From Achromobacter deleyi (lineage in GTDB: Bacteria; Pseudomonadota; Gammaproteobacteria; Burkholderiales; Burkholderiaceae_B), in contig NZ_CP065997.1 in assembly GCF_016127315.1 (NCBI RefSeq), positions 930,001-994,000 of the forward strand: 64,000 nucleotides of DNA. Direction: 5' to 3'. The notes below the pieces were generated by a model, which searched no databases, was not told the origin of the DNA, and saw nothing but the letters and a program-made list of their open reading frames with translations. Both the position numbers and the translations under genes were made by a program. Shown in pieces: positions 53,437-64,000 of this stretch (its first letter is position 1; each line of letters starts with the position of its first letter).

Positions 53437-56400
53437 AGTTGTTCTATCGAAGCGGCCCCGCCACGCCGGGCGCGCCCGCGCGCGGCCCAGAGGCGGAAAC
53501 GGTCAAGGTAGAGATAGACCACCGGAGTGGTGTACAGCGTCAGGATCTGGCTCAGCACCAGCCCGCCCACGATGGTAATGCCCAGCGGCTGGCGCATCTC
53601 GACGCCGGCGCCGGTGGCCACCACCAGCGGCAGCGCGCCGAAGATGGCGGCCATGGTCGTCATCATGATCGGCCGGAAGCGCGTCAGGCAGGCCTGGAAG
53701 ATGGCTTCCTTGGGCGCCATGCCCTGGTTGCGCTCGGCGTCCAGCGCGAAGTCCACCATCATGATGGCATTTTTCTTGACGATGCCGATCAGCAGGAACA
53801 CCCCGATCAGCGCGATCAGCGTGAAGTCGGTGCGCACCAGCAGCAGCGCCAGCAGCGCGCCCAGCCCGGCGGACGGCAGCGTCGACAGAATCGTCAGCGG
53901 ATGCACGAAGCTCTCGTACAGGATGCCCAGCACGATATACATGGTGACCAGCGCCGCCAGGATCAGCCAGGGCTGCTGCGCCAGCGTCTGTTGCAGCGCC
54001 GCCGCCGTACCCTGGAAGCCGGCCTGGATCTGATCCGACGGCAGGCCGATGCGCGCCACCGCGGCGTCGATGGCGGCGGTGGCCTGGCCCAGCGACACGC
54101 CCGGCGCCAGGCTGAACGACACCGTGTCGGCCACGAACAGCCCCTGGTGCTGCACGCTCAGCGGCGCGTTGGCGTTCTCGAAGCGGGCGAAGGCCGCCAT
54201 CGGCACCCGCGCCCCGCTCGAGGTGATCACCTCGACCTGCTTGAGCGACTCGATGTCCTGGGCGAACTTCTGGTCCACCCCCAGCACCACGTGATATTGG
54301 TTCAGCGGCCCGTACATCACCGACACCTGGCGCTGGCTGAAGGAATTGTTCAGCACCGTGGAGATGGTCGACATGCTCACGCCCAGCCGCGTGGCGGCGT
54401 CGCGGTCGATCACCAGGTTGATCTCGCGGCCCTTGTCCTCGACGTCGGTGTCGACGTCGGTGATCTCGGGAATCTTCGACATGGCCTGCTGCACCTTGGG
54501 CATCCAGGTGCGCAGCAATTGCAGGTCGCCGGACATCAGGGTGTAGTCGTACGAGCCCTGGCTCTGGCGGCCGCCGATGCGGATGTCCTGCTGCGACACC
54601 AGGAACATGCGCGCGCCCGGCATGTTCTGCAGCCGCGCCCGCAGGCGGTTGATGACCTGGTCGGCCGACACGCCGCGCTCGGCCAGCGGCTTGAGCTGGA
54701 TCTGCATGAAGCTGCTGTTGCTGCCGCCGCGCCCGCCGGCGAAGCCGGTCATGCTCTGCACCGCCGGATCGGCCAGCACCACCTTGCGCAGCGCCTCCAG
54801 CTTGGGCACCGTGGCCTGGAACGAGGTGCCCTGGTCGACCCGGAAAAAGCCCAGCAGCTGGCCGGTGTCCTGCTGCGGGAAGAAGCCCTTGGGCACGGCC
54901 GTGTACAGGTACACGTTCAGCCCCACCGCCGCCGCCAGGATCAGCATCATCAGGCGGCTGTGCGCCAGCGCCCAGGCCAGGCTGCGGCGGTAGCCGTCCT
55001 GCATCCAGGCGAAGCCGCCCTCGGCCCAGCGCGCCAGGCGGCCCGGCGGCCTGGGCTCCTTGGGTTCGGCCTTGAGCAGGCGCGCGCACATCATCGGCGT
55101 CAGCGTCAGCGACACCACCAGCGACACCATGATGGACGCCGACAGCGTCACCGCGAATTCACGGAACAGGCGCCCCACCACCCCGCCCATCAGCAGGATC
55201 GGGATGAACACCGCCACCAGCGACAGGCTCATCGACAGCACCGTGAAGCCGACTTCGCGCGAGCCGCGCAGCGCCGCCCGCATCGGCGACATGCCGTTCT
55301 CGACGTGGCGCATGATGTTCTCGAGCACCACGATGGCGTCGTCCACCACGAAGCCGGTGGCCACGATCAGCGCCATCAGCGAGATGGTGTTGAGCGTGAA
55401 GCCGCACAGATACATGATGCAGAAGGTGCCGATCAGCGACACCGGCACCGCGACGCTGGGAATGATCGCCGCGCGCCAGCGCCGCAGGAACAGCAGCACC
55501 ACCAGCACCACCAGGCCCACCGCGATGACCAGCGTCAGCTCGGCCTCGTGCAGCGAGGCGCGGATGCTGGGCGTGCGGTCCTGCGCCACGGTCAGCTGCA
55601 CGTCGGCCGGCATCAGCGCCAGCAGCACCGGCAGCTGGGCCCGCACCGCGTCCACGGTCTCGATGATGTTGGCGTCGGCCTGGCGCCGCACGATCATCAG
55701 GATCGCGTTGCGCTGGTTGTAGAAACCGGTCTGGTACAGGTCCTCGACCGAGTCCTCGACCTTGGCCACGTCCGACACGCGCACCGGCGCGCCGTCGCGC
55801 CAGGCCACGATCAGCGGCCGGTACTGCTCGGCGCGGCTGAGCTGGTCGTTGACCATCACCTGCCAGTGGTACTGGTCGTTTTCGAGCACGCCCTTGGGGC
55901 GGTTGGCGTTGGCGTTGGCCAGCGCCGTGCGCACGTCGTCGAGCGAGACGCCGCGGTTGGCCAGCGCGCCCGGCAGCACCGTCACGCGCACCGCCGGCAG
56001 CGAACTGCCGCCCACCGTCACTTCGCCCACCCCGTCCACCTGGGACAGCTTCTGCGCCACGATGGTCGAGGCCAGGTCGTACATCTGGCCCTGGCTGAGC
56101 GTGTCGGACGTCATCGCCAGCGTCATGATGGGCGCGTCCGACGGATTGGACTTGTGGTACGTGGGATTGCTGCGCAGGCTGGTCGGCAGCAGCGAGCGGG
56201 CGGCATTGATGGCCGCCTGCACGTCGCGCGCCGCGCCGTTGATGTCGCGCGACAGGTCGAACTGCAGCGTCACGCGGGTCGAACCCTGGGTGCTGCTGGA
56301 GGTCATCTCGGTCACGCCGGCGATGCTGCCCAGCGAGCGTTCCAGCGGCGTGGCGACGCTGGAGGCCATGGTCTCGGGGCTCGCGCCCGGCAGGCTGGCC

Positions 56401-56543
56401 GACACCGAAATGGTGGGGATGTCCACCTGCGGCAGCGGCGCCACCGGCAGCAGGAAGAACGACAGCATGCCCGCCAGCACGATCGCCAGCGACAGCAGCG
56501 TGGTCGCCACCGGCCGGACGATGAAGGGCGCCGACAGGATCAC
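53433..56543 (-). CDS. mdtC: RND multidrug efflux pump subunit, MdtC/MuxC type
   Basis: 1036 aa, twelve predicted membrane helices and two large periplasmic loops. The proton-relay pair lies in [16 protein letters not shown]. Terminal segments ([54 protein letters not shown]) are diagnostic of the HAE1 group. It forms a heterotrimer with the preceding MdtB-like protein in related systems. It overlaps both neighbours by 4 bp. Confidence 0.93.
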   Translation of the reverse strand: MILSAPFIVRPVATTLLSLAIVLAGMLSFFLLPVAPLPQVDIPTISVSASLPGASPETMASSVATPLERSLGSIAGVTEMTSSSTQGSTRVTLQFDLSRDINGAARDVQAAINAARSLLPTSLRSNPTYHKSNPSDAPIMTLAMTSDTLSQGQMYDLASTIVAQKLSQVDGVGEVTVGGSSLPAVRVTVLPGALANRGVSLDDVRTALANANANRPKGVLENDQYHWQVMVNDQLSRAEQYRPLIVAWRDGAPVRVSDVAKVEDSVEDLYQTGFYNQRNAILMIVRRQADANIIETVDAVRAQLPVLLALMPADVQLTVAQDRTPSIRASLHEAELTLVIAVGLVVLVVLLFLRRWRAAIIPSVAVPVSLIGTFCIMYLCGFTLNTISLMALIVATGFVVDDAIVVLENIMRHVENGMSPMRAALRGSREVGFTVLSMSLSLVAVFIPILLMGGVVGRLFREFAVTLSASIMVSLVVSLTLTPMMCARLLKAEPKEPRPPGRLARWAEGGFAWMQDGYRRSLAWALAHSRLMMLILAAAVGLNVYLYTAVPKGFFPQQDTGQLLGFFRVDQGTSFQATVPKLEALRKVVLADPAVQSMTGFAGGRGGSNSSFMQIQLKPLAERGVSADQVINRLRARLQNMPGARMFLVSQQDIRIGGRQSQGSYDYTLMSGDLQLLRTWMPKVQQAMSKIPEITDVDTDVEDKGREINLVIDRDAATRLGVSMSTISTVLNNSFSQRQVSVMYGPLNQYHVVLGVDQKFAQDIESLKQVEVITSSGARVPMAAFARFENANAPLSVQHQGLFVADTVSFSLAPGVSLGQATAAIDAAVARIGLPSDQIQAGFQGTAAALQQTLAQQPWLILAALVTMYIVLGILYESFVHPLTILSTLPSAGLGALLALLLVRTDFTLIALIGVFLLIGIVKKNAIMMVDFALDAERNQGMAPKEAIFQACLTRFRPIMMTTMAAIFGALPLVVATGAGVEMRQPLGITIVGGLVLSQILTLYTTPVVYLYLDRFRLWAARGRARRGGAASIEQL

Positions 56544-59500
56544 GTCGCGTCTCCGGCGCGCGCCTGGCGCATGCCGCGCCAGCGCCGCGACATGCGGTCG
56601 AACATCAGGTAGATCACCGGCGTGGTGAACAGCGTCAGCACCTGGCTCAGCAGCAGGCCGCCCACCATCACCAGGCCCAGCGGCTGGCGCAGCTCGGCGC
56701 CGGTGCCGGTCGACAGCATCAGCGGCAGCGCGCCGAACAGCGCCGCCAGCGTGGTCATCAGGATCGGCCTGAAGCGCAGCAGCGCGGCCTCATGGATCGC
56801 CGCGCGCGGCGACAGGCCGCGCTTGCGCTCGGCGTCGAGCGCGAAGTCGATCATCATGATGGCGTTCTTCTTGACGATGCCGATCAGCAGGATGATGCCG
56901 ATGATGCCGATCATGTCGAGCTCGGTGCCGCTGATCAGCAGCGCCAGCAACGCCCCCACCCCGGCCGACGGCAGCGTCGACAGGATGGTGATCGGGTGGA
57001 TGTAGCTTTCGTACAGCACGCCCAGCACGATGTACATGGTGACGATCGCCGCCAGGATCAGCCACAGCGTGCTCGACAGCGAGTTCTGGAACGCCAGCGC
57101 CGCGCCCTGGAAGCGCGTCTCGACGCTGGCCGGCATGCCGATCTCGGCCTCGGCCGCGGTGATCGCCTCGACCGCGGCCGACAGCGACGCGCCATGCGCC
57201 AGGTTGAACGACACCGTGACCATCGGGAACTGGTCCAGCCGGTTCACCGCCAGCACCGTCTTGCCCTCGGTGATGCGGGCGATGGACGACAACGGCACCT
57301 GCGCGCCGGTGGAGGTCGGCACGTGGATCTGGCCGAGCGAGGCCGGGTTCATCTGGAACTGCGGCTGCACCTCCAGCACCACGCGGTACTGGTTGGATTG
57401 GGTGAAGATGGTCGAGATCAGGCGCTGGCCGAAGGCGTCGTACAGCGCCTCGTCCACCACCGCCGCCGTGATGCCCAGGCGCGAGGCCGCGTCGCGGTCG
57501 ATCTCGACCCAGGTCTGCAGGCCGTCGTCCTGCAGGTCATCGGTCACGTCCTTCAGGCCCGGCACCTGGCGCAGCCGGTCGATCAGCTTGGGCGTCCACT
57601 CGCTCAGCACCTTCAGGTCCGGGTTGGACAGCGTCATCTGGTACTGGGTGCGGCTGACGCGGTCCTCGATGGTCAGGTCCTGCACCGGCTGCATGTAGAC
57701 GGTCAGGCCGTCCTGCTTGCCGAAGGCCTCCTGCAGCCGCGTCATCACGGTCGGCAGGTCACCGTTGCGCTCGGCCTGCGGCTTGAGCGCGATCTGCATG
57801 CGGCCGGCGCTGAGGGTGGCATTGCTGCCGTCCACGCCGATGAACGACGACACCGCCTGCACGTCGGGATCTTCCAGCGCCAGCCGCGCCGCGGCCTGCT
57901 GGCGCTCGGCCATGGCGGAGAAGGAAATCGATTGCGGCGCCTGCGTGATGGCCTGGATCAGCCCGGTGTCCTGCTGCGGGAAAAAGCCCTTGGGGATCAG
58001 GATGTACAGCAGCACCGTCAGCGCGAAGGTGGCCAGCGCCACCAGCAGCGTCAGCGGCTGGTGGCGCAGCACCTTCTGCAGCATGCGGTCGTAGGCGGCG
58101 ATGGTGCGGTCGATGAAGGCGCCGGTCACCTGGTGGAAGCGGCCGTGCTTCTGCTCGGACTCGGCGCGCAGCAGGCGCGCGCACATCATCGGCGTCAGCG
58201 TCAACGACACCACCAGCGAGATCAGGATCGACACCGCCAGCGTGATGGCGAACTCGCGGAACAGCCGCCCCACCACCTCGGTCATGAACAGCAGCGGAAT
58301 CAGCACCGCGATCAGCGAGAAGGTCAGCGAGATCAGCGTGAAGCCGATCTGCGAGGCGCCCTTGAGCGCGGCCTGCAGCGGCGTCTCGCCCTCTTCGATA
58401 TGGCGGGCGATGTTCTCGATCATGACGATGGCGTCGTCCACCACGAAGCCGGTGGCGATGGTCAGCGCCATCAGCGTCAGGTTGTTGATGGAGAAACCGG
58501 CCAGGTACATGATGCCGAACGTGCCCACCAGCGACAGCGGCACCACCACGCTGGGAATCAGCGTCGCCGTGATGCTGCGCAGGAACACGAAAGTCACCAT
58601 CACCACCAGCGCCACCGCCAGCAGCATCTCGAACTGTACGTCGGCCACCGAATCGCGGATGGTCTGGGTGCGGTCGGACACCACCGTCACGTCCAGCGTG
58701 GCCGGCAGCGCCGCGCGCAGCTGCGGCAGCAGCGTCTGGATGCGGTTGACCACATCGATGACGTTGGCGCCGGGCTGGCGCTGGATGTTCAGCAGGATGG
58801 CCGGCTTGTCGCCGGCCCAGGCGGCCTGGCGCGTGTCCTCGGCGCCCTCGACCGCGCGCGCCACGTCCGACAGGCGCAGCGGCGCGTTGTTCTTGTAGGC
58901 GATGATCAGGTCGTTGTAGTCGGTGGGCGACTTGAGCTGGTCATTGGCGTTGATGGTGGTCGAGCGCAGCGGCCCGTCCAGGTTGCCCTTGGGCTGGTTG
59001 ACGTTGGCGCCCACCACCGCGGTGCGCAGGTCGGTCAGCCCCAGGCCGTTGGCCGCCAACGCCTGCGGATTGACCTGCACCCGCACCGCGGGACGCTGCC
59101 CGCCCGCCACGCTCACCAGGCCCACGCCCGGAATCTGCGACAGTTTCTGCGCGACCCGCGTGTCCACCAGGTCGCGCACCTGCGGCAGCGGCATGGTGGG
59201 CGAGGTGATGGCCAGCGTCAGCACCGCCGCGTCGGCCGGGTTGACCTTGTTGTAGGTCGGCGGCACCGGCAGGTCGTTGGGCAGCAGGTTCGACGCCGCG
59301 TTGATGGCGGCCTGCACCTGCTGCTCGGCCACGTCCAGCGGCAGCGTCAGGTTGAACTGCATGGTGATGACCGAGGCGCCGCCCGAACTGGTCGACGACA
59401 TCTGGTTCAGGCCCGGCATCTGGCCGAACTGCCGCTCCAGCGGCGAGGTCACCAGCGACGTCATCACGTCCGGGCTGGCGCCCGGATACAGCGTGGTCAC

Positions 59501-59638
59501 CTGGATGGTGGGGTAGTCGACTTCGGGCAGGGCCGACACCGGCAGCAGGCGGTAGGCGATGAAGCCGGCGATCAGGATGGCCACCATCGACAGCGTGGTG
59601 GCCACGGGCCGCAGGATGAACAGGCGCGACGGGCTCAC
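56540..59638 (-). CDS. mdtB: RND multidrug efflux pump subunit, MdtB/MuxB type
   Basis: 1032 aa with the same topology. The proton-relay Asp pair is in [21 protein letters not shown]. The N-terminus [21 protein letters not shown] is typical of MdtB. In E. coli and Pseudomonas, two different RND subunits of this type form a B2C trimer. The order membrane-fusion protein, B, C, channel agrees with MuxABC-OpmB. It starts 15 bp after the fusion-protein gene. Confidence 0.93.
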   Translation of the reverse strand: MSPSRLFILRPVATTLSMVAILIAGFIAYRLLPVSALPEVDYPTIQVTTLYPGASPDVMTSLVTSPLERQFGQMPGLNQMSSTSSGGASVITMQFNLTLPLDVAEQQVQAAINAASNLLPNDLPVPPTYNKVNPADAAVLTLAITSPTMPLPQVRDLVDTRVAQKLSQIPGVGLVSVAGGQRPAVRVQVNPQALAANGLGLTDLRTAVVGANVNQPKGNLDGPLRSTTINANDQLKSPTDYNDLIIAYKNNAPLRLSDVARAVEGAEDTRQAAWAGDKPAILLNIQRQPGANVIDVVNRIQTLLPQLRAALPATLDVTVVSDRTQTIRDSVADVQFEMLLAVALVVMVTFVFLRSITATLIPSVVVPLSLVGTFGIMYLAGFSINNLTLMALTIATGFVVDDAIVMIENIARHIEEGETPLQAALKGASQIGFTLISLTFSLIAVLIPLLFMTEVVGRLFREFAITLAVSILISLVVSLTLTPMMCARLLRAESEQKHGRFHQVTGAFIDRTIAAYDRMLQKVLRHQPLTLLVALATFALTVLLYILIPKGFFPQQDTGLIQAITQAPQSISFSAMAERQQAAARLALEDPDVQAVSSFIGVDGSNATLSAGRMQIALKPQAERNGDLPTVMTRLQEAFGKQDGLTVYMQPVQDLTIEDRVSRTQYQMTLSNPDLKVLSEWTPKLIDRLRQVPGLKDVTDDLQDDGLQTWVEIDRDAASRLGITAAVVDEALYDAFGQRLISTIFTQSNQYRVVLEVQPQFQMNPASLGQIHVPTSTGAQVPLSSIARITEGKTVLAVNRLDQFPMVTVSFNLAHGASLSAAVEAITAAEAEIGMPASVETRFQGAALAFQNSLSSTLWLILAAIVTMYIVLGVLYESYIHPITILSTLPSAGVGALLALLISGTELDMIGIIGIILLIGIVKKNAIMMIDFALDAERKRGLSPRAAIHEAALLRFRPILMTTLAALFGALPLMLSTGTGAELRQPLGLVMVGGLLLSQVLTLFTTPVIYLMFDRMSRRWRGMRQARAGDAT

Positions 59639-59653
59639 GGCGCGGCCCCCTGC

Positions 59654-60931
59654 TTATCGCGTCGCGGGCGTGGTGCCCGCCGGCGCGCCCCCGCCCAGCG
59701 ACTTGTCCTTGGCGGCCGGAATCACCTCGTCGCCGCCCACCACGTCGACCTTGGCGCCGGCGCGCAGGCGGTCGGTGCCTTCGGTGACGACGCGGTCGCC
59801 CGGCTGCAGGCCCTCGTTGACGGCCACCATGCCATTGTTGATGGCGCCCAGCTTGACCTGCCTGACCTGCACGGTGTTGTCCGGCTGCACCTGGAACACG
59901 AAGGCGCCGGCCGAGCCCTGCTGCACCGCCGCCGTCGGGATCGCCGTCACGCCCTTGCGCGTCAGCACGTGCAGGCGCACGTTGACGAACTGGTTGGGGA
60001 ACAGCGCGTCGTCCTGGTTCTCGAATTTGGCCTTGAGCTTGAGGGTGCCGGTGGTGACGTCGATCTGGTTGTCCAGCGTCGCCAGCGTGCCGGACGCGAT
60101 CTTGCGGGTATCGGCTCGGTCATAGGCCTCCACCGCCAGGGTGCGGCCCTGGGCCAGCTCGGCGCGCACCTCCGGCAGCTGCGTCTCGGGCAGCGTGAAG
60201 ACCACCGAGATCGGCTGCGTCTGGGTGATCACCACCAGGCCATTGGTGTCCGAGCTGGACACCAGGTTGCCGCGGTCGACCTGGCGCAGGCCCAGCCGGC
60301 CGCTGATGGGCGCGGTGATGCGGGCGTAGTCCAGTTGCAGGCGGGCATTGTCGACATTCGCCTGGTCGCTCTTGATGGTGCCTTCGTATTGGCGCACCAG
60401 CGCGGCCTGGGTGTCGACCTGCTGCTTGGCGATCGAGTCCTGCTTGAACAGCGCCTGGTAGCGCTGCAGGTCGCGGCGCGCGTTGTCCAGCAGCGCCAGG
60501 TTCTGCATCTGGGTGCCGCGGGCCTGGTCCAGCGCCACCTGGAAGGCGCGCGGATCGACCTGCGCCAGCAGGTCGCCGGCCTTGACCTGCTGGCCTTCCT
60601 GGAACGGCACGTCGACCAGCTCGCCGCTGACGCGGCTGCGCACGGTGACGGTGTTGTAGGCGGTCACGGTGCCCAGGGATTTGAGGAAGATGTCGATGTC
60701 CTGCGTCACGGCGCTGGCCACCCGCACCGGCACGGCCAGGTTGGCCATCGCCGCCGCCATGTTGGGCCGTCCGCCCGCGCCCGGGCGTCCGCCGCCCGCG
60801 CCGCCCGGCTTGGCCGCCGGCCGCAGCGCCAGCCAGGCGATGCCGGCCACCACCAGCAAAAGCACCACCAACCCGATGATTCTGCGGCGGGTCCAGCGGG
60901 AGGGCGGGGAAACGGGACGGCTATCGGACAT
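59654..60931 (-). CDS. mdtA: RND efflux periplasmic adaptor, MdtA/MuxA type
   Basis: 425 aa from the ATG at 60931; an upstream GTG at 60949 would add six residues. One N-terminal membrane anchor (RRIIGLVVLLLVVAGIAWLAL) is followed by a Gly-rich segment, the lipoyl halves (VRSRVSGELVDVPFQEGQQVKAGDLLAQVD), an alpha-hairpin that docks to the channel, and the beta-barrel with ARITAPISGRLG. First gene of the four-gene pump operon. Confidence 0.93.
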   Translation of the reverse strand: MSDSRPVSPPSRWTRRRIIGLVVLLLVVAGIAWLALRPAAKPGGAGGGRPGAGGRPNMAAAMANLAVPVRVASAVTQDIDIFLKSLGTVTAYNTVTVRSRVSGELVDVPFQEGQQVKAGDLLAQVDPRAFQVALDQARGTQMQNLALLDNARRDLQRYQALFKQDSIAKQQVDTQAALVRQYEGTIKSDQANVDNARLQLDYARITAPISGRLGLRQVDRGNLVSSSDTNGLVVITQTQPISVVFTLPETQLPEVRAELAQGRTLAVEAYDRADTRKIASGTLATLDNQIDVTTGTLKLKAKFENQDDALFPNQFVNVRLHVLTRKGVTAIPTAAVQQGSAGAFVFQVQPDNTVQVRQVKLGAINNGMVAVNEGLQPGDRVVTEGTDRLRAGAKVDVVGGDEVIPAAKDKSLGGGAPAGTTPATR

Positions 60932-60978
60932 GGGGAACGGTTCCGGCACTGACGGAGAAAGCCGTATTGTGACCTAGA

Positions 60979-61022
60979 CGACCGACATTTCAGCCATTGT
61001 CCGTTACCGCTGAAATCGGTCG
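60979..61022. promoter_or_regulatory. Inverted repeat between zapD and the RND operon
   Basis: CGACCGACATTTCAGC (60979-60994) and GCTGAAATCGGTCG (61009-61022) pair over 14 bp with a 2-nt bulge and a 14-nt loop. It lies in the 135-bp gap after zapD and before mdtA. With no T-run it is more likely an operator or a Rho-type 3' end than an intrinsic terminator. Confidence 0.5.
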
Positions 61023-61066
61023 CAACAGGAATCGGGGCGGGATGACCGCCGCCCGCGCCCGCCGGG

Positions 61067-61837
61067 CTACGAATTGCAGAGCGTGATCTGGAAGGGGATG
61101 CTGCGCGCCACCTGCTGGGGCTTGAATTCGCCGTCCTGGGTCGAAAAGCGGATCCAGATCATGTACTTATTCGCGCTGATCTCGGGAAAGACGCCCTGCT
61201 CCGGATCGACCCAGACGCGCAGCAGCTGGAACTGCTTGCCGCCCAGCATCTCCTGGTAGGCGCCCTGCTCGGCCACGATGTCGGTCTTGCGACCGGACTC
61301 GCGCAGCAGGCGCAGCGCCAGGGTCAGGCCATCGTTCAGGGCGGTGAAGGGCGCCAGCCAGGCCTGCAGGTCGGCGCAGCGCGCGGCTTCGGACTTGTGC
61401 TGCCAGGCGTAGTACGACGGCATGTCGACCTGGGTCGCGCCGCCGGGCACCGCCAGGCGGCCGCGCAGGCTGGTGAGCCATTCGTTCTCGCGCAGCGACT
61501 GGCCAGTCTTGCCGGGCGCCGCCAGGGCCGAAGCCACTTTTTCGAGTTCGCGCAGCATGCCTTCGAGCGCGTCCTGCGCCACGCCGGGGTGGTCGCGCAG
61601 CCCCACCAACGCGACGCGCTGGCGTTCGAGGTCCTGCAGCACCGAGCCTTTCACGTCGGTGCGTTCGCAGACATCGAGCAGATCGAACAACGAGGTGACG
61701 GCGACCTGGTGCTGGCGTGAATCCCCCTCGCGGGCAAAGAAGAACAACCTGTCGAACAGGTATTCGAGCCGCAGGTAGGCGCGGATGCGCTCGTTGAAGG
61801 GATATTCGTAAACAATCACGCTTGTAAGCAGGCCCAT
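61067..61837 (-). CDS. zapD: Cell division protein ZapD
   Basis: 256 aa. YEYPFNERIRAYLRLEYLFDRLFFF is the family's N-terminal signature, and IPFQITLCNS the C-terminal one. It bundles FtsZ filaments at the division septum. The family normally begins a few residues before YEYPFNERIR, so the GTG at 61819 may be the true start rather than the ATG at 61837; neither has a strong ribosome site. Gene order coaE-zapD is conserved, but the usual downstream yacG is missing. Confidence 0.93.
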   Translation of the reverse strand: MGLLTSVIVYEYPFNERIRAYLRLEYLFDRLFFFAREGDSRQHQVAVTSLFDLLDVCERTDVKGSVLQDLERQRVALVGLRDHPGVAQDALEGMLRELEKVASALAAPGKTGQSLRENEWLTSLRGRLAVPGGATQVDMPSYYAWQHKSEAARCADLQAWLAPFTALNDGLTLALRLLRESGRKTDIVAEQGAYQEMLGGKQFQLLRVWVDPEQGVFPEISANKYMIWIRFSTQDGEFKPQQVARSIPFQITLCNS

Positions 61838-61861
61838 CAGAGGTCGGCCAGCAGGCCGAGA

Positions 61862-62509
61862 TTATTCAGGGGTGCCGGCCAAGCCCGGGGCTTGCCGGCC
61901 CGTCGTGGCCGCCAGCTCGAGCCAGCGATCATGCAGGGTCTTCGCCTGCGCGCGCAATTGCTCCGGCGAGGTCGCGCCGCCATTGTCGATGACGTCGTCC
62001 GCGACGTCGAGCCGGTCCGCCCGCGCAGCCTGTGCCGCCATGATACGCCGGATGGCTGAGTCCGTCAGCCCGCTGCGCGACTGCACGCGGGCCACCTGGG
62101 TGTCGGGATCGCAATCGACCACGCAGATGCGGTCGACACGGTCGCGCCAGCGCCCGATCGACTCGACCAGCAACGGCACCACGAACACCAGATACGCGCC
62201 GCGCGCGGCCTCGGCCTGGCGTTCGGTTTCGTGGCCGATGGCCGGGTGCAGGATGGCTTCCAGGCGCAGGCGGACCTGCGGATCGGCGAACGCGCGCTCG
62301 CGCATCCAGTCGCGGTCCAGGGCGCCGGCCGGCGTCAGCGCGTCGGGCCCGAATTCGCGTTCGATGGCGGGCATCGCGGCGCCGCCGGCCGCGGTCAGCG
62401 CGCGCGCGATCTCGTCGGTATCGACCACCGACGCGCCCCATTCGCCCAGCATGTCGGCCACGCGCGATTTGCCCGAGCCGATGCCCCCTGTCAGACCGAT
62501 CTTGAACAT
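61862..62509 (-). CDS. coaE: Dephospho-CoA kinase
   Basis: 215 aa from MFKIGLTGGIGSGKS (P-loop at 5-15; ATG at 62509). VVDTDEIAR, LEAILHPAI and RICVVDCDPDTQVARVQSRSGLT are family motifs. It performs the last step of CoA synthesis, phosphorylating the 3'-hydroxyl of dephospho-CoA. It lies between the prepilin peptidase and zapD genes, 24 bp from the latter. Confidence 0.96.
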   Translation of the reverse strand: MFKIGLTGGIGSGKSRVADMLGEWGASVVDTDEIARALTAAGGAAMPAIEREFGPDALTPAGALDRDWMRERAFADPQVRLRLEAILHPAIGHETERQAEAARGAYLVFVVPLLVESIGRWRDRVDRICVVDCDPDTQVARVQSRSGLTDSAIRRIMAAQAARADRLDVADDVIDNGGATSPEQLRAQAKTLHDRWLELAATTGRQAPGLAGTPE

Positions 62510-62598
62510 GTTCGTCCTTCGTTTGCGGCGCGGCCCAGGCCGCCCCGCCGCGCCATCCGGCACGGGCCGCCGCGGGCAGCGCGCGCGCGATCAACCAT

Positions 62599-63453
62599 TC
62601 AATGCAGCAACCATCCCAGGCCCTGCTCGCCGCCCAGCAGCAGCACGGCCACGCCCGCCAGCGCCAGGTACGGGCCGAACGGCAGCGCCTGGCCGCGGCT
62701 GGCCCGGCCGCTGAGCGTCAGGGCGCCGCCCACCACCACGCCGACCACCGACGCGCCCAGCAGCAGCATCGGCAAGGCGCCGACGCCGAACCAGGCCCCC
62801 AGCGCCGCCAGCAGCTTGAAATCGCCGTAGCCCATGCCTTCGCGGCCGGTCAGCAGGCGGAATGCATGAAAGATAACCCACAGGAACAGGTAGCCGGCCA
62901 CCGCGCCCACCACCGCCATCGACAGCGGCGTGAAGGCGTCGAACAGATTCACCAGCAGGCCGGCCCAGGCCAGCGGCAGCGTAATCGCGTCCGGCAGCAG
63001 GGTCGATTCCAGGTCGATCCAGGCCAGCGCCACCAGCGCCGCCGACAGTCCCATGGCGCACAACGCGATGGGCGTGGCGCCGAAACGCCAGGCACAGGCG
63101 GCGAACAGGATGCAGGTGATCGACTCGATGGCGGGGTAGCGCCAGCCGATCGGGGCGCCGCACGCGGCGCAGCGGCCGCGCAGCGCCAGCCAGCCCAGCA
63201 GCGGCAGGCGGCGCCAGCCAGTCACCGGCGCCTCGCAGCTCGGGCAATGCGCGGCCGGCGTCAGCAGGCCGGCGTCCGTCGCCGGCCGGGCATGGCCCGC
63301 CGCCTCCTGGCACTGCGCCTGCCACTCGCGTTCCATCATGCGCGGCAGGCGGTAGGTCACCCGCGTCAGCCAGCCGCCGACCAGCAGGCCGGCCAGCGCG
63401 GCCAGCGCGATGAACGCCGCCAGCGGCACCGGTAGGACATGCCACAGCGTCAT
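62599..63453 (-). CDS. pilD: Prepilin peptidase / N-methyltransferase (PilD/GspO)
   Basis: 284 aa from the ATG at 63453. The zinc-type cysteine pairs Cys70/Cys73 and Cys95/Cys98 lie in the cytoplasmic N-terminal loop. The catalytic aspartates are Asp147 (AWIDLES) and Asp211 (GYGDFK). About seven to eight membrane helices. It cleaves and N-methylates type IV prepilins or type II secretion pseudopilins. No pilin or secretion genes are in the window; they may continue beyond the right edge. Confidence 0.94.
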   Translation of the reverse strand: MTLWHVLPVPLAAFIALAALAGLLVGGWLTRVTYRLPRMMEREWQAQCQEAAGHARPATDAGLLTPAAHCPSCEAPVTGWRRLPLLGWLALRGRCAACGAPIGWRYPAIESITCILFAACAWRFGATPIALCAMGLSAALVALAWIDLESTLLPDAITLPLAWAGLLVNLFDAFTPLSMAVVGAVAGYLFLWVIFHAFRLLTGREGMGYGDFKLLAALGAWFGVGALPMLLLGASVVGVVVGGALTLSGRASRGQALPFGPYLALAGVAVLLLGGEQGLGWLLH

Positions 63454-63656
63454 GCGCGCCCCCGCGACGCGAGCCGCCGCGCCGGCGGACGAGCGCCAGC
63501 GGCAGGGCGGCGGGCGGGCTGGCGGGAGCCGTGTCGTAATTTGTGCATAAAGTGCCGGCAACGCCTTTCAGGATGAGGGGGAACGTATCGAATCTTCGCA
63601 TAAGTGCGTAAAATCGGAGACAGACTCAACTTACGGATCAGCTGCCATGGCCGCGC

Positions 63657-64000
63657 GCGTCGAAATCCTTACCCGCCCCCGCAAACTCAGCATGATGGGG
63701 CTGCTGCTAGCGGGCACGGTGCTAGGTGCCGCGGGTTGCGCCCAGCAACGCACCGAAGGCTATTACGATCCCCCGGTCGAAAGCACCGTCACCGACGCCC
63801 AGTACCAGGGTTCCGGCGCCGGCTACCGCACCGTGCTGCGGGCCCCGTCGCAGGTGCAGATCGCGCTCAAGCCCGACCAGAAAAAGACCCCGACCCAGGC
63901 CGCCGCGGCCCAGGGCGCCACCACCGAGGACGGCCAGCCCGTGCCGGAAGGCGCGGACAGCGGCGCCAGCGCCGGTTCGGCCGGCGCGGCGCCCGTCCCG
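63657..64000 (+). CDS. Putative lipoprotein, N-terminal part (cut by window edge)
   Basis: 114 codons are visible and the frame continues past the edge. A signal peptide with a lipobox (LGAAGC, lipidated Cys31) is clear, followed by a low-complexity Ala/Gly/Pro/Gln-rich stretch from about residue 80. It is divergent from pilD. I do not recognise the family; it might belong to an envelope machine next to pilD, which is speculation. Confidence 0.7.

Noticed and set aside
56792..60952. 1386-residue open frame antisense to the RND pump genes
   Set aside because: Extreme Arg/His/Gln/Ala bias, no domains, and an exact overlap with well-recognised RND and adaptor genes on the other strand. It is a by-product of third-position GC.

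Overview
The window is a gene-dense, GC-rich (roughly two thirds G+C) piece of a betaproteobacterial chromosome. It is most likely Alcaligenaceae: Achromobacter or a close Bordetella relative. This rests on several family-typical traits: the algH-ruvX-pyrB-pyrC order, the argJ-DUF815-mutT and zapD-coaE-pilD blocks, a Bug-family solute-binding protein, and several amino-acid-type binding proteins for aromatic acids. I have no database result behind the genus call. No tRNA, rRNA, transposase, phage gene or CRISPR array was seen.

Layout. 1-2.4 kb: a PLP aminotransferase (cut by the left edge) and an RraA-type aldolase, divergent from a LysR regulator. 2.45-3.12 kb: a repeat island. 3.2-7.4 kb (minus): rubredoxin, algH, ruvX, a pyrB homologue, a pyrC homologue and plsC, mostly with overlapping ends. 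Both pyrimidine genes have lost their active-site motifs. 7.6-10.3 kb (plus): thiD, thiE, hemL. 10.4-13.2 kb: a lytic transglycosylase and a FapA/DUF342 protein, divergent. 13.3-20.3 kb: an aromatic-acid operon (SDR, isochorismatase-like, Rieske dioxygenase beta and alpha, a dienelactone hydrolase/SnoaL fusion, a binding protein) divergent from an AraC regulator. 20.4-20.7 kb: one repeat copy. 20.8-28.6 kb (minus): a seven-gene aryl-CoA operon built around a monooxygenase/Old-Yellow-Enzyme fusion of the 2-aminobenzoyl-CoA (anthranilate) type. 28.8-30.0 kb: a second, larger repeat island. 30.0-36.4 kb (minus): siaABCD followed by a PAS/GAF/GGDEF/EAL protein. 36.6-41.4 kb (minus): a complete LivKHMGF-type ABC transporter, divergent from a MarR regulator. 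42.3-46.8 kb (plus): a membrane protein of unknown function, argJ, a DUF815 ATPase and a MutT-ThiE-like fusion. 46.9-51.8 kb: a D-amino-acid module (TetR, N-acyl-D-amino-acid deacylase, FAD D-amino-acid oxidoreductase, Bug protein). 51.9-60.9 kb (minus): an MdtABC-type RND pump with its outer-membrane channel. 61.0-63.5 kb (minus): zapD, coaE, prepilin peptidase. 63.66 kb to the edge: the start of a lipoprotein.

How the parts connect. A 20-bp quasi-palindrome occurs both in front of the aryl-CoA operon and in the marR-liv intergenic region, which suggests that the MarR protein controls catabolism and uptake together although the sia block separates them. A 16-bp palindrome in front of tetR and in front of the Bug gene brackets the D-amino-acid module in the same way.

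The most unusual content is the intergenic repeats. One is a roughly 165-bp branched palindrome (five copies) and another a short hairpin (six copies). Their arm sequences differ from copy to copy, yet each copy's two arms match each other. They are joined with a third inverted repeat and a 34-bp tandem array into two islands that carry the same elements in opposite orientation 26 kb apart. The degenerate pyrB-pyrC pair is the second main point of interest.
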